NCBI RefSeq assembly: GCF_020886315.1
Contig: NZ_AP025226.1
Span: 62,001-126,000 of the forward strand
Length of the DNA: 64,000 nucleotides
Direction of reading: 5' to 3'
Source of the DNA: Saccharolobus caldissimus
GTDB taxonomy: Archaea > Thermoproteota > Thermoprotei_A > Sulfolobales > Sulfolobaceae
Position 1 is the first letter of the stretch; every line of letters begins with the position of its first letter. Of the stretch, positions 19,294 to 30,160 are shown one piece after another. A program made the translations under genes and the position numbers. The notes below the pieces were generated by a model. It was given only the letters and a program-made list of their open reading frames with translations, was not told the DNA's origin and did no database searches.

Positions 19294-20916
19294 TTGAAAA
19301 CATTGCTAATAGTTCTAGATGGCATTAGCTATTCCATTTTTGAACAATTCAGATATAATTTACAAACAATGAATTATTTGATAGATAATGGAAGTTATGG
19401 TAAGTTAGAAAGTGTCTTCCCAGCGATAACACCAGTAGCTCTTGCCTCATTATTCTCTGGAGACCTGCCCATAAATCATGGAATAACATCCCCTAAGATT
19501 TTCGTAAAAGGAAATAGTCTAAGCAAACCTCTATCTGCGTATAGTAGTTTAGCATTAAAAGCTGATCCAGTTTGGTATATTTTAGCTAAAAAAGGATATA
19601 AAGTAATAGTCACCGCAGCTCCTCAAGCTCTTCCTGATAAATGGAAACTCGATAACTTAACATTATTAGACCCATATAAGGGAAGGATTAAAGAGTGTAG
19701 TAAAGGTTACATAATATCTGTAGGAGAAAATAATATATTAGGGTTAAATATAAAAATGGAATTTAATAATGAAGAATACATAATAAAAATAACTGATATA
19801 GAAAATAATAATGTAATAATAGATTTAAAGAAAAAACAATGGTCTAAGCCAATAGAGGCAGTAATGAAGTGTAAAGATAAAAATACTAAAGGAATTTTTA
19901 TGTTAAAAGGTTTAGATAAGTATGTATATATGAGCCCGCCCGCATTTCTCATACCTAGTTGGTCAAACAATAGCGAATTACAAAGACAAGTGTGGGACAA
20001 CGTTATAAAAAAGCATGGGATGAATCTGGATGGGGATTATTTTTCATTAAAATCAAATTTAATTTCGTTTGAAGACTACTATGATACGATAAAATTAACT
20101 TTTAATTTCTTCTATAATTATTCACTTTTTATACTAAAAAATAACCAGTGGGATTTTGCAATAACATATTTACCAATTATAGATAACATTCAACATTTAC
20201 TATACGGGATAAACGATTCAAAATCATTAGATTATATTTTTCAAACATATAAAATGGCTGATGAATTTGTAAAGGCACATTTAGAATTAGCTGAAAATGT
20301 CATTATTTGTTCTGATCATGGAATAAACAAAATAAAGAAAAGAGTTTATATTAATAAGATACTAGAAAAACTTAATGTGTTAAAAATAGAAGGTAATAAT
20401 ATTGATTGGAAGAGAACGAAAGCGTATTATGGTGGAGGAGGGATAATTAGAATAAATCTTAAGAATAGAGAAAAATTTGGAATTGTGAAAGCTAATGAAT
20501 TTAGTAAATTAGTAAAGTATATAACAAATAATCTAGAGAAAATGGAAGATAGTAATAATGAGAAAATATTTACTGTAATTTATTCTAATGAAAGTCCAGC
20601 TGATGACAGACAAGGTGATATAGTTATAATGTCAGTTAATCCAAAATACTCGATCTCAAATAGCATAGATAAAGACACGATAATTGAAGACGTTATACCT
20701 TATAACACTATAACCGCAGACCATGGATATTATAAAGATGAAGATATTAAAGGAATTGTTATCTTTTATGGCAAAAGTTTCAAAAGAAGAAGAATAAATG
20801 CCAGGATAATTGACATAATTCCAACAATATTAAAGATTTATGGAACGAATGTAAAAGTCGATGGAAAAGTATTAGATGAGGTATTAAAAGATGAACTTAC
20901 CAGTAGTCCTAAGTAA
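19294..20916 (+). CDS. Alkaline-phosphatase-superfamily phosphodiesterase (type I nucleotide pyrophosphatase-like)
   Basis: 540 aa from the TTG at 19294, preferred because GGTG (19284-19287) lies just upstream; the in-frame GTG at 19285 is part of that site. Metal and nucleophile elements: 'LLIVLDGISYSIFE' (Asp), 'SVFPAITPVALASLFSGDLPINHGI' (Thr nucleophile), 'FAITYLPIIDNIQHLLYG' (Asp...His), 'VIICSDHGI' (Asp-His), and 'TADHGYYKDEDIKGIVIFYG' (His). This is the two-metal site of nucleotide pyrophosphatase/phosphodiesterases and AP-type hydrolases. Substrate unknown. It overlaps the next oxidoreductase gene by 26 bp. Confidence 0.85.
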   Translation: MKTLLIVLDGISYSIFEQFRYNLQTMNYLIDNGSYGKLESVFPAITPVALASLFSGDLPINHGITSPKIFVKGNSLSKPLSAYSSLALKADPVWYILAKKGYKVIVTAAPQALPDKWKLDNLTLLDPYKGRIKECSKGYIISVGENNILGLNIKMEFNNEEYIIKITDIENNNVIIDLKKKQWSKPIEAVMKCKDKNTKGIFMLKGLDKYVYMSPPAFLIPSWSNNSELQRQVWDNVIKKHGMNLDGDYFSLKSNLISFEDYYDTIKLTFNFFYNYSLFILKNNQWDFAITYLPIIDNIQHLLYGINDSKSLDYIFQTYKMADEFVKAHLELAENVIICSDHGINKIKKRVYINKILEKLNVLKIEGNNIDWKRTKAYYGGGGIIRINLKNREKFGIVKANEFSKLVKYITNNLEKMEDSNNEKIFTVIYSNESPADDRQGDIVIMSVNPKYSISNSIDKDTIIEDVIPYNTITADHGYYKDEDIKGIVIFYGKSFKRRRINARIIDIIPTILKIYGTNVKVDGKVLDEVLKDELTSSPK

Positions 20917-22330
20917 AAGACACAAACGAGATAGAAGTATCAAGGATTGTGAACCAGGATTACCATATACTGAAGTAATAATTAAAGGGAAAAGAGTAAA
21001 TTTATGTGAAAATGTTATAGGAAATAAAAAGAGAAATATAATAAGAATTTCATTTAGTAATGATTTATTGCATAGTAAAATATTACGTAAATATCCTAAC
21101 ATTATAAAAATATACTCTAAATATCTAATCAATTTGCCAACAACTATATCAGAGGAAAATAAAATTGAAAACATCGAAAACATAAATGTAGATAATCTAA
21201 TTATAGGTGGTGATACTTCTGCTTTAGGAATACTTTCCGAACTAAGTAAAAATGAGAAAACAGTAATGATATCATTTAAAGTATTAAATGATATAGAGAT
21301 AGAAAAGACATTAATACCTCAAATACAAAAAGAAAAATTTTTGAAAACATTAAAGGATATAATAAAGGAAAACGAGGGGAAAATATTAAAAGGAATATTA
21401 TTAGGCAAATTTGATGAGGGAATAGGGTTTTTAGCTGGAAACAAAATATTATTGATAAGACCTAAAAGAACGTTTTTAGCAACTGGAGGTAGATATATTC
21501 CACCAATATTTAAAGGAAATGACATACCAGGCATAATATCCAAAAATTTATACATGAAGCTAAGTGAAAAATTCAATCATGTAATTGTTATAGGGAATAG
21601 TGATGACGCTGTAAAACCATTATTTAACGTTAAAGGTAAACGTATACTAATAACAAATGGGGTACTATTTTTTTCTAAATATTATAAGGAATTAATAGAT
21701 GAAAATGGAATAGAGATAGTTAAAATAAAAAATCTAGAAGTTAAAAGAAAAAAAGACAAAATTATAACTATTGCAGATTGGCATCACTTTTATTCTGACG
21801 TAATAGTTTATGCAGTAATTAAACAACCTAAAATAGATCACGCATCAAATTTAGGAATTTATTATACTTTTAACACTTACTTTCACATTTATATGCCCTA
21901 TCATACAATAGAGGGCAAATCAGAAGAATATATATATATAGCAGGTGGAATGAGAGGAATTTCTGATGAATATACATCGTTTTTAAGTGGTAAAGCCGCA
22001 GCAAACATAAGATATATTGACGAACTAATAACAAATATGAAAGACTATACATATATATTTGAGTTTTATTACAATTCAGATAGAAGAGAAAATCCATCAC
22101 CATATTTGTATGGAGAAGACGGTTACGTGTGCGAATGTGAGGATATAAAATTAAACGAGATAAAAAATCAACTAAAAAGAGGATTTAATAAAGTAGAAGA
22201 GATAAAAAGAACAACTGGGTTAGGAACTGGAGAATGCCAAGGGAAATTCTGCACATACATAATAGGAAGCCTAATACGTGATAATGAACTAATAACTTTT
22301 AGAAGTCCTCTATACAGACTGGTGGTATAA
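20891..22330 (+). CDS. FAD/NAD(P)-dependent oxidoreductase, alpha-type subunit with C-terminal Cys cluster (SoxA/HcnB-like)
   Basis: 479 aa. The middle contains a weak FAD/NAD fold ('NLIIGGDTSALGILSEL', 'FLATGGRYIPPIFKGNDIPGIIS', 'YIYIAGGMRGI'), where the usual GxGxxG is eroded. The C-terminus has CxC-x(about 31)-CxxxxC ('VCECEDIKLNEI ... GTGECQGKFC'), the BFD-like [2Fe-2S]-binding module of sarcosine oxidase alpha, hydrogen cyanide synthase B and dye-linked proline dehydrogenase alpha subunits. The next gene encodes the matching DAO-type beta subunit, with adjacent start and stop. Probably half of a membrane-linked amine/imino-acid dehydrogenase. Substrate not determined. Confidence 0.8.
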   Translation: MNLPVVLSKRHKRDRSIKDCEPGLPYTEVIIKGKRVNLCENVIGNKKRNIIRISFSNDLLHSKILRKYPNIIKIYSKYLINLPTTISEENKIENIENINVDNLIIGGDTSALGILSELSKNEKTVMISFKVLNDIEIEKTLIPQIQKEKFLKTLKDIIKENEGKILKGILLGKFDEGIGFLAGNKILLIRPKRTFLATGGRYIPPIFKGNDIPGIISKNLYMKLSEKFNHVIVIGNSDDAVKPLFNVKGKRILITNGVLFFSKYYKELIDENGIEIVKIKNLEVKRKKDKIITIADWHHFYSDVIVYAVIKQPKIDHASNLGIYYTFNTYFHIYMPYHTIEGKSEEYIYIAGGMRGISDEYTSFLSGKAAANIRYIDELITNMKDYTYIFEFYYNSDRRENPSPYLYGEDGYVCECEDIKLNEIKNQLKRGFNKVEEIKRTTGLGTGECQGKFCTYIIGSLIRDNELITFRSPLYRLVV

Positions 22331-23452
22331 ATGACAGAGTATATAATAGTAGGTGCAGGATCGCATGGATTGAGCTTAGCATACCATCTAGTAAAAAAAG
22401 GATTTGGAAAAAATGATATAGTGCTAATAGAGGCAAAAAGAATAGGTTATGGATCAAGCAGTAGAAACGCAAGCAGATATAGATATCATTTTTATAGCAA
22501 AGAAAATATAGAATTTGCACTGAATGCAATAGAGTACTTGAAACGGCAAGTAAAAGAACTTAATTATAACTCTCTTTTAATCAGAACTGGTTATTTATGG
22601 ATTCTAGAAAATGAAACAGATTATAATGTTTTTAAAAAGTTAGATAATTTATGGAGGACTTATAATATAGGTGGTAAATTTTTGGAATGCAATAATTATG
22701 ACTATTTAAAATTTGATGGGGAATGTTACCTAGCTCCACAAAACGGGGCATTTCATCATGATTATATCTTATATAGTTATTATTACGAAATTAAGGATAA
22801 AATAAGTATAATTTTTGATGAAGTTAAATCGTTAATTGTAAATAATGGAAAAATAAAAGGTGTGAAGTTAAGTAGCGGAAAAGAAGTTAACGGTAAAAAC
22901 GTAATAGTAACTGCAGGAGCCTGGAGTGGCATAGTATTGTCAAGTATAGGAATTAATGTGCCTATATTCCCTGAGAAAAAGGAGATATATATAACGGAAC
23001 CTTTAAAATATTTTATCGAACCCTTAATAATTGATAGTAGTAAACAAATATATTTCTCACAAACATTAAAGGGGGAAATAATTGGAGGAATTGAAGATAA
23101 ACGAGAATATAAATTTGAAGAGTTTTCGATATCAATTTACAATACAATAAAATACCTTAAGATCTTAAAGAATTTAGTTAAAGGAATAAATGGATTAGGA
23201 ATAATGAGAGGATGGTCTGGATATTATGAGATGACTCCAGATAACTCTCACGTTATGGGATATTCTAATAGTTGGCCAGAAGGACTATATATCGATGCAG
23301 GATATAGCGGCCATGGAATGATGTTCGCTCCATATTCTGGAAAAATAATGGCAGATTTAGTAGCAGATAATTATAAGAATGTGTTCATAGATATATTCTC
23401 TCCAAGTAGATTTGAATTACATAAATTAATTAATGAAACATTGGTTATTTAA
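22331..23452 (+). CDS. FAD-dependent amine/amino-acid oxidoreductase, beta subunit (DAO family)
   Basis: 373 aa, starting at the base after the alpha-subunit stop. N-terminal dinucleotide fold 'EYIIVGAGSHGLSLAYHLVKKG' (GxGxxG at residues 8-13), 'GYGSSSRNASRYRYHFYSKEN' in place of the sarcosine-oxidase G-S-S-R/N-A flavin loop, 'VIVTAGAWSG', and C-terminal 'IMRGWSGYYEMTPDNSHVMG' and 'YIDAGYSGHGMMFAPYSG'. These are the sarcosine oxidase/proline dehydrogenase beta hallmarks. Together with 20891-22330 it probably oxidises an N-methyl or imino acid. Confidence 0.88.
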   Translation: MTEYIIVGAGSHGLSLAYHLVKKGFGKNDIVLIEAKRIGYGSSSRNASRYRYHFYSKENIEFALNAIEYLKRQVKELNYNSLLIRTGYLWILENETDYNVFKKLDNLWRTYNIGGKFLECNNYDYLKFDGECYLAPQNGAFHHDYILYSYYYEIKDKISIIFDEVKSLIVNNGKIKGVKLSSGKEVNGKNVIVTAGAWSGIVLSSIGINVPIFPEKKEIYITEPLKYFIEPLIIDSSKQIYFSQTLKGEIIGGIEDKREYKFEEFSISIYNTIKYLKILKNLVKGINGLGIMRGWSGYYEMTPDNSHVMGYSNSWPEGLYIDAGYSGHGMMFAPYSGKIMADLVADNYKNVFIDIFSPSRFELHKLINETLVI

Positions 23453-23474
23453 TTTTATATTTGATATATTAATT

Positions 23475-24461
23475 CTAAGGCATACTAAACGAAACCTTAC
23501 CTAATTTTTTTGATATGTACTCGGCTAGCTCTTTAGCATAACCTCTCCTTCCACCATCAGTTATTATATATTTTGCAGATGTATTACTAACATAATATAT
23601 AAGATCATCAAAATCCGCATGATCACTAAATGATACTATATAAGATTTACTATCTATCCTTTTCACTATATTATCAAATTCCCATCCCGTTAAAAGAAAA
23701 TTGAAGTATTTTCCGTCTCTTCTCTTAAACTCATTGTAATGCGAGAAATTAATATACCAACCGTCCCTCATTATTTCTTTTGCTTCACTCTCATTTTCAT
23801 TAAAAACTCCCGTTATATTATAACCGTATTTAATAGCTATGCTAGTCATCTTGAAAATTTTCCCGTTAGTTATAAAAGGAGCGTCTATCCCATACTTTCT
23901 TAAGCTAATCATAATTTCTTGTAACTTCCCGTGATATCCATATATTCTCACTGGTCCGTAAATTAACGCATCTTTTATATAATCAGTTAACAAACTCTCC
24001 ACATCATCTTTAAATGGTCTTCTGAATTCTGGCTTACCATAGGTAGATTCTATAATTAAAATATCTGGATTTAATATAGGTGTTCCTTTACCTGGATTCT
24101 TAAAATCACCTGTATAACCTATTTTTAAACCATTTTCTAATTCTATTAATACCTGGGCAGAACCTATAACATGTTCTGAACGTTTTAACATTATTGTCTC
24201 GTCATTTATACTAAACTTAATATCATAGTTAAGTCCTAGTATTTTTCTAGGCGGTATCGCGTAGTCTAAACTTAAAATTTCAAGTGTTAATGGTGTTGCA
24301 ATTATCCCGTCACAAGAGGAGATACTTTTATCTAATCCAATAGTATGATCTGCATGAAAGTGAGTAACTACTCTATATGGTTTTTCATAATGCCCATCTA
24401 TGGTAAAATTATCACCTATTAATATAGCCCCATTAGACATTATTTTTACAAGGTTATGCAC
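23475..24461 (-). CDS. Metallo-beta-lactamase-fold protein, putative DNA/RNA nuclease next to DNA ligase
   Basis: 328 aa. Zinc-binding motif 'VTHFHADHTIG' (HxHxDH, about 33-43), 'SEHVIGSAQVLIEL', 'IGYTGDFKNPG' (motif with Asp), and 'SFSDHADFDDLIYYV' (late His). This is the beta-CASP/SNM1-type arrangement of nucleic-acid-processing MBL proteins. The gene lies immediately downstream of the DNA ligase gene on the same strand, as often seen for ligase-associated exonucleases. Role in end processing before ligation is inferred. Confidence 0.85.
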   Translation of the reverse strand: MHNLVKIMSNGAILIGDNFTIDGHYEKPYRVVTHFHADHTIGLDKSISSCDGIIATPLTLEILSLDYAIPPRKILGLNYDIKFSINDETIMLKRSEHVIGSAQVLIELENGLKIGYTGDFKNPGKGTPILNPDILIIESTYGKPEFRRPFKDDVESLLTDYIKDALIYGPVRIYGYHGKLQEIMISLRKYGIDAPFITNGKIFKMTSIAIKYGYNITGVFNENESEAKEIMRDGWYINFSHYNEFKRRDGKYFNFLLTGWEFDNIVKRIDSKSYIVSFSDHADFDDLIYYVSNTSAKYIITDGGRRGYAKELAEYISKKLGKVSFSMP

Positions 24462-24485
24462 AAGATAATTTATGTTAAGTCGTAG

Positions 24486-26291
24486 TTATATGTTTTCAGT
24501 CGAAGAGGAAGTATCTGTTTTCTTCTTTATCTGCTTATTATACATTTCTAGTATTTCATTAGTAGTTGTAGCGTCTTCTGGACTTTTATCATCTCTCCAT
24601 CTTATAAATCTAGGAAATCTTACTGATAAACCAGCACCTCTTACAATCATATCTTGGCAGCAAGTATGTAAAGGAGAAAGCGTTATTTCTGCACCCATTA
24701 TTTCCGCAACATATACGGGCTCAACCCAAATATCTGGTATCATCTTAGAATTAACTCTCGGATGCTTAGTCTCCCTCTTTATTTCCAATAATTTCTTTTG
24801 AAGTTCATCTAATTGCTCGTCAGAGAAACCACTAGCTACTTTACATACAGATTCGAAGGTATCAGTGGCAGGATTATATGCTGCCATTAATAAAGAGCTT
24901 AATTTTCCTCCTCTTTTTCCCTTTCCGTAAAATGCACCCACTACGACTAGATCTACCGTATCTGCCATCTCACTCTGATAGTCACGTTTAAATTTAATCC
25001 ATAACCAACCCCTTGCTCCAGCTTGATATATTGAATCTTTATTAATCGATTTAACCATTACACCCTCTGCACCTTCTGAAATAGCTTGATAGAAAAACGT
25101 CATTAAAGTATCTACATTATCTGTAATTATATGATGTGCTATCTTTATTTTATCATTAGGTTTTACAATACTTTCAAGCATTTTTCTCCTAATTTCTAAT
25201 GGTTTGACTGTGTAGTCCGTATTGTCATAATACATTAAATCAAATAAAAATACATTTACTGGATATTCCTTAATAGCCTCATGGATATCGGATTTCCTTT
25301 TCCTATGCATCAACTCTTGAAACGGCCTCATTTCACCACTATCTGGGTCAACTGCTACTATCTCTCCTTCTATTATAAAATCGTTACCTTCTATATAACT
25401 ATTTATATAATCTATAACATCTGGATACTGAGAAGTTATATTCTCTAATCTTCTAGAGAATATATAGATCTTATCTCCTTTTTTATGTATTTGTGCCCTT
25501 TCCCCATCATATTTATAATCTACTAATGCCTTACCCCCAACCTTCTTTAAAATTTCCTCTGGATCAGATAATCTCTCAGCTAACATTGGCCTAATAGGAA
25601 TTCCAGGTTCAGGTTTTAGCGTTTTTAATTCCTCAATACCTCTCTCAGCTAAAATTTTAGCTATATTTCCTAAATCGGCTCTTAAATTATAAGCTCTTTC
25701 TATTATTTCTGAAGATGCTTGACCTCCGCCGAAACTTAAAGCTAAAGCATCTAAGACAGTTGCATCTCCTATACCCACTCTAAGTCTACCCTCAACGAAT
25801 CTCACTAAGAATTTAGCTTCTAAAGGATCAGCTTTTCTTAATAATCCAGCTAGTAATCTTATTTTTAAATCTCTACTCCCTTCACCTATAGTTAATGCTA
25901 TCTTACTTAATGTAGAATATACCTCATCCACTTTTAACGACTCTGCTTTAGAAGAACCTAAAAACCCTAAAATACTGGAAGACTGTTGCTTACTCTTTAA
26001 TCTCCTAGCTACCTCTCCCAAATCACCAATTATCTTAAACGCACTTTCAACCTCTTTTTCTTCTGTATTTGTTGCTATACTTATTGCTTTTATTAAAAAC
26101 TTCTCACCTATTCCTAGTTCGGGATAACCTAAAAAGTCTGGCCATAATTTACCTTGAATTATATATACTACCTTATCTATAACTGACTTATCAGTCTTAC
26201 TTAATAAATCTGCTAAGAGAGCAGTGAGTTGTAGTCTAGAGGAAATTTTCTCTAGCTTATCGAAGTATTCTGCAATAACTTTAAACTCCAT
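24486..26291 (-). CDS. lig: ATP-dependent DNA ligase
   Basis: 601 aa, normal for crenarchaeal LigI. N-terminal DNA-binding domain (about 1-220), then nucleotidyltransferase motif I '[17 protein letters not shown]' with the AMP-accepting Lys near residue 260, motif III '[11 protein letters not shown]', '[13 protein letters not shown]', motif IV '[14 protein letters not shown]' and motif V 'WIKFKRDY'; C-terminal OB fold ending with '[24 protein letters not shown]'. Seals nicks, including Okazaki fragments after FEN-1. Confidence 0.98.
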   Translation of the reverse strand: MEFKVIAEYFDKLEKISSRLQLTALLADLLSKTDKSVIDKVVYIIQGKLWPDFLGYPELGIGEKFLIKAISIATNTEEKEVESAFKIIGDLGEVARRLKSKQQSSSILGFLGSSKAESLKVDEVYSTLSKIALTIGEGSRDLKIRLLAGLLRKADPLEAKFLVRFVEGRLRVGIGDATVLDALALSFGGGQASSEIIERAYNLRADLGNIAKILAERGIEELKTLKPEPGIPIRPMLAERLSDPEEILKKVGGKALVDYKYDGERAQIHKKGDKIYIFSRRLENITSQYPDVIDYINSYIEGNDFIIEGEIVAVDPDSGEMRPFQELMHRKRKSDIHEAIKEYPVNVFLFDLMYYDNTDYTVKPLEIRRKMLESIVKPNDKIKIAHHIITDNVDTLMTFFYQAISEGAEGVMVKSINKDSIYQAGARGWLWIKFKRDYQSEMADTVDLVVVGAFYGKGKRGGKLSSLLMAAYNPATDTFESVCKVASGFSDEQLDELQKKLLEIKRETKHPRVNSKMIPDIWVEPVYVAEIMGAEITLSPLHTCCQDMIVRGAGLSVRFPRFIRWRDDKSPEDATTTNEILEMYNKQIKKKTDTSSSTENI

Positions 26292-26328
26292 AATTATAAA
26301 TAATTATATAAGCTTATATTAACTTCTA

Positions 26329-26378
26329 ATGATGAAAACTCGGCAATACAGATTAGTGAAGAATCAGAGTTACGCTGA
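26329..26378 (+). ncRNA. C/D box sRNA guiding 2'-O-methylation
   Basis: Four boxes at canonical spacing: C box ATGATGA (26329-26335), 13-nt guide, D'-like CAGA (26349-26352), C'-like GTGAAGA (26356-26362), 12-nt guide ATCAGAGTTACG, D box CTGA (26375-26378). A TATA-like TTATATAAG lies at about 26304-26312. The D' guide contains ACTCGGCAA, complementary to UUGCCGAGU, a stretch I recall as conserved in 23S rRNA. Ends are approximate by a few bases. The remainder of the lig-dcd gap is AT-rich without other signals. Confidence 0.8.
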
Positions 26379-26608
26379 ATCTCTTAGAAATAATAAAATA
26401 ATCTTAGATTTTTCTAATAATATAGCAGTTAATTAACAATCATATTAATCTTAGAATAGCATAGCAAAACACATTTGTTTAAATTATTATAGCTTATAAC
26501 CTAAAATATTGAGTGCACTAATTTTTTATAACCTAATTACAGTAAAATGTCTTCGCATGACATAATTGACCGCAATACTAAAAAGGAAATTACGATAATA
26601 TTATTTAC

Positions 26609-27145
26609 ATGATTTTAGGAGATCGTGATCTAAAGTATTATATAGAAAAGGGTTGGATAAGGATTGATCCATTAAAAGAAGATACTATAAGGGAAAACGG
26701 TGTTGATTTAAGGATAGGAAATGAGATAGCTAGGTTTAGGAAGACTGATAAAGTTTATGATTATAATTCTAGGTTAGAGGACTTCTTCATAAAAGAGATT
26801 TCAGACGAATTTATCATAAATCCTCATGAACACGTCTTACTTACTACGGAGGAATATGTGAAATTACCTAACGATATAATGGCATTTGTTAATTTAAGGT
26901 CTTCCTTTGCAAGGCTAGGTTTATTTATACCCCCAACAATAGTAGATGCTGGATTTGAAGGACAGCTAACGATTGAGATTATAGGCTCAGAATTTCCTAT
27001 AAAATTAAAAAGAGGAATGAGATTCCTCCACCTAATATTCGCAAGAACATTAACTCCAGTTGAGAATCCTTATCATGGCAAATACCAAGGACAGAAAGGA
27101 GTTACACTACCTAAAATTAATTTACTAGAAGCTTCCACGCTTTAA
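26609..27145 (+). CDS. dcd: dCTP deaminase
   Basis: 178 aa. '[20 protein letters not shown]', '[15 protein letters not shown]', '[60 protein letters not shown]' are the Dcd/DUT trimer motifs with the RSSxAR substrate loop. Converts dCTP to dUTP for dTTP synthesis. Convergent with the next gene, the two coding regions overlapping by 29 bp. Confidence 0.96.
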   Translation: MILGDRDLKYYIEKGWIRIDPLKEDTIRENGVDLRIGNEIARFRKTDKVYDYNSRLEDFFIKEISDEFIINPHEHVLLTTEEYVKLPNDIMAFVNLRSSFARLGLFIPPTIVDAGFEGQLTIEIIGSEFPIKLKRGMRFLHLIFARTLTPVENPYHGKYQGQKGVTLPKINLLEASTL

Positions 27146-27815
27146 TATCTGCATCAAAATATATAAGACTGCTTTGTCTTAATTTTTGAAATAGTTTATA
27201 TTCTTGTCTAGTTAAATATTTCTGTGCCTCAGTCTCATCTGATGTATGTATTTCAGTTATTTTTTTCTTAAATTCTTCCATGAAATTACGATCTATTGCT
27301 ATTCTTTCCGAGTCAGTAGTTATTACTATAGCCCCTTGGCTTTCTAATCTATCGAAAAACGCATCTGGGTTATTTAATTTTAATTCAGATTCATAAATAG
27401 CACCTTGTTCCCTTAATATTTCAATTGCAGTTCTTTTTGTAGTTTCTGATTTACTAGCAGTCTTACTTTCAAAACTTTTCTTAGATTTCTTACTATCAGA
27501 CTCTTTACTAGATTCCATTTTTTTATTTAATTTATCTTCTAATAATTCTACCCTTTCCGTTAGTTCGGCAATCCTTTGCTTAAGTTCTTCTATTTGAGAA
27601 GTAAAGGGATTTATCATATCTTGTATTTTTTTCTCCAATTTAGATAATAGCTGAGGTGTAATTTCAGAAGACTGAGCGTAGTGAGAGATATTTGATGAAG
27701 ATGATAAAATTATTGCTTTAATAAAATCACTAATTAGAACATAACCTTCTTTCCTAGCCCTCTCCTCTAACTCCTTATATTCTTCGTCTGTTAATTTTAT
27801 CGATATAATCTTCAT
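27117..27815 (-). CDS. Ribbon-helix-helix plus coiled-coil putative DNA-binding protein
   Basis: 232 aa. Residues 1-40 ('[37 protein letters not shown]') look like a CopG/Arc ribbon-helix-helix domain. Residues about 55-100 form a heptad-rich coiled coil ('LEKKIQDMI...[22 protein letters not shown]'), followed by a Ser/Lys-rich linker (100-130) and a C-terminal alpha/beta segment (about 130-232, '[36 protein letters not shown]') that may be a winged helix. Not a family I can name. Size and architecture suggest an abundant DNA-binding or regulatory protein; a palindrome lies 43 bp upstream of its start. Confidence 0.65.
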   Translation of the reverse strand: MKIISIKLTDEEYKELEERARKEGYVLISDFIKAIILSSSSNISHYAQSSEITPQLLSKLEKKIQDMINPFTSQIEELKQRIAELTERVELLEDKLNKKMESSKESDSKKSKKSFESKTASKSETTKRTAIEILREQGAIYESELKLNNPDAFFDRLESQGAIVITTDSERIAIDRNFMEEFKKKITEIHTSDETEAQKYLTRQEYKLFQKLRQSSLIYFDADIKAWKLLVN

Positions 27816-27857
27816 TGTCTCTAATATACTTATCTAAATGAAATGATAATAAGATTT

Positions 27858-27893
27858 AGCTTACTTCACTAAATGATACACCTATAGTAAGCT
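27858..27893. repeat. Inverted repeat in the 356-bp gap upstream of the RHH gene
   Basis: AGCTTACT (27858-27865) and AGTAAGCT (27886-27893) are perfect 8-bp inverted arms separated by 20 bp. The repeat lies in the 27816-28171 gap, upstream of the RHH-type gene start at 27815, so it could be an operator or RNA hairpin. The rest of the gap is AT-rich, with no other gene or RNA I can support. Confidence 0.5.
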
Positions 27894-28171
27894 TATCGTT
27901 TCTTAGATTTCCATAGTGCAACCATTAAGCTATAAATTTTCAAAGAGAACGAAAATTAAGATAAGAACAAATTTAAGTAAATAAATATTGCAGTTCCCAT
28001 TTCATATGTTTTTATCTGATTTATTAATTATATTGTAAATCATAGTATAGCTATATCATATTATTTATGAAATATATTGTTTTATTTATCAAATATAAAA
28101 AACAATATATCCTATAAGATTTTACACTTAATATAGTATAACCTAAAAATGAGTTAATTGAGAAAAATTTA

Positions 28172-28897
<726 letters not shown>

Positions 28898-29023
28898 CGT
28901 ATATATAACATCATCACACTGGCATAAAAAGGTGTTTCTCCTTACTTTTTTCTAAATATAGTTTAGCCTTTTAAAATGATAAATAATATCGACTCCTAAA
29001 TTTAGTTTTAATTTAACTTAATT

Positions 29024-29710
29024 TTATCCATAATAATTTAGTAATTCATTTATTTTGCACTTAACATCTTTAGGTGATATAACTAAAATATCTTTTGAAT
29101 TTGGTTCAGTTTCTCTAAATATTATTCCATTAAATCTTTTAATTCTTACTGATTTATCTAACCAGCAATCAGGCTCTAAAGACGCTTTGATACATGTCTC
29201 TGCTAAAAACGTCTCTGAGTCCCAGCAGTACTCTTTAGCTACTTGAGGCAAAAGAAGACCACTATATAATATTCCTTTTTCTACTATTAAGCCATCTTCA
29301 CCAACTTTTATAATCTTAGGAAGATCCCATCTATTTTCTATTTTAATTTCCTCTGGTTTAGTTAAAATAGTAACTTCAACTATAATTTTATCTAATTCTT
29401 CTCGATCTAATGGCCTAAATCTTGGATCAGAGAAAGCAGCGGCTTTAGCTGCAGAAGCTACTATATTTTTTAAAGGAGCTACTGCCTCGACATAACCAAT
29501 ACACCCTCTTAATGTCGTAGTGTTACCAGTTAACTTTTCTATAGTTACAAAAGCAAGACCCTTTTTATTAAGAATTGGATTCTCGTATTCACTTAAATTT
29601 AAATTGTCTAAATTAAATTTCTCCTTAATCGCTCTTCTAGCTATCTCTATTAATAATCGACCTGTTTCCTTGTTTAATTCTTGGATTTGCACTAGCTCCT
29701 CTTGAAGCAT
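29024..29710 (-). CDS. AMMECR1-domain protein
   Basis: 228 aa. '[14 protein letters not shown]', '[29 protein letters not shown]', '[25 protein letters not shown]', '[40 protein letters not shown]' match the AMMECR1 family, including its near-invariant LRGCIG motif. The biochemical role is unsettled; in many archaea it is linked to radical or MEMO-type proteins. The start at 29710 overlaps the upstream gene by 74 bp; an in-frame GTG six codons later would shorten this only slightly, so the overlap looks real. Confidence 0.92.
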   Translation of the reverse strand: MLQEELVQIQELNKETGRLLIEIARRAIKEKFNLDNLNLSEYENPILNKKGLAFVTIEKLTGNTTTLRGCIGYVEAVAPLKNIVASAAKAAAFSDPRFRPLDREELDKIIVEVTILTKPEEIKIENRWDLPKIIKVGEDGLIVEKGILYSGLLLPQVAKEYCWDSETFLAETCIKASLEPDCWLDKSVRIKRFNGIIFRETEPNSKDILVISPKDVKCKINELLNYYG

Positions 29711-30158
29711 TTTTCTCTTCTAATTTAATTAACTCAGAGTTAGCTTTAATTATTACCTCTTCAATTGTTTTCCAATGTTTTCCTTTCCAGTATTCCTTCT
29801 TACATTTAGGGCATACCCATCTATTTTCTGAGACTTTCTTTAATAATGAATTACATATAGCACATCTAGTTGCATCTATGTTTACTGATAAATCTATTTT
29901 AGATTTATATGCAATATATGCTAAGCTATGAACTATGTCTGAATCCGCATTAAGTAAAATGCACTTTAATCCCCTTTTAATGGACCTACGATAAAGTCCA
30001 CGATCTCTAGTTATAATTATCCTATTCTGAGACTCAGCTATTTTTAAAATTTTCCAATCCTCGAATTTATTACTGTATAATGTATCATAACCCATTATTC
30101 TTAACCATCTCGCAACTCTACCTAACATAGCATCTACAATAAACTTTTGTGATAACAT
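29637..30158 (-). CDS. Mut7-C family protein, PIN-like RNase domain with zinc ribbon
   Basis: 173 aa. N-terminal '[23 protein letters not shown]' followed by '[19 protein letters not shown]' are the PIN-like acidic motifs of Mut7-C (DUF82); a zinc ribbon 'CAICNSLL ... [16 protein letters not shown]' follows (about 103-128). Such proteins are predicted RNases. The C-terminal 30 residues are encoded in the region overlapping the AMMECR1 gene in another frame and are basic and low-complexity. Confidence 0.85.
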   Translation of the reverse strand: MLSQKFIVDAMLGRVARWLRIMGYDTLYSNKFEDWKILKIAESQNRIIITRDRGLYRRSIKRGLKCILLNADSDIVHSLAYIAYKSKIDLSVNIDATRCAICNSLLKKVSENRWVCPKCKKEYWKGKHWKTIEEVIIKANSELIKLEEKNASRGASANPRIKQGNRSIINRDS

Positions 30159-30160
30159 TG

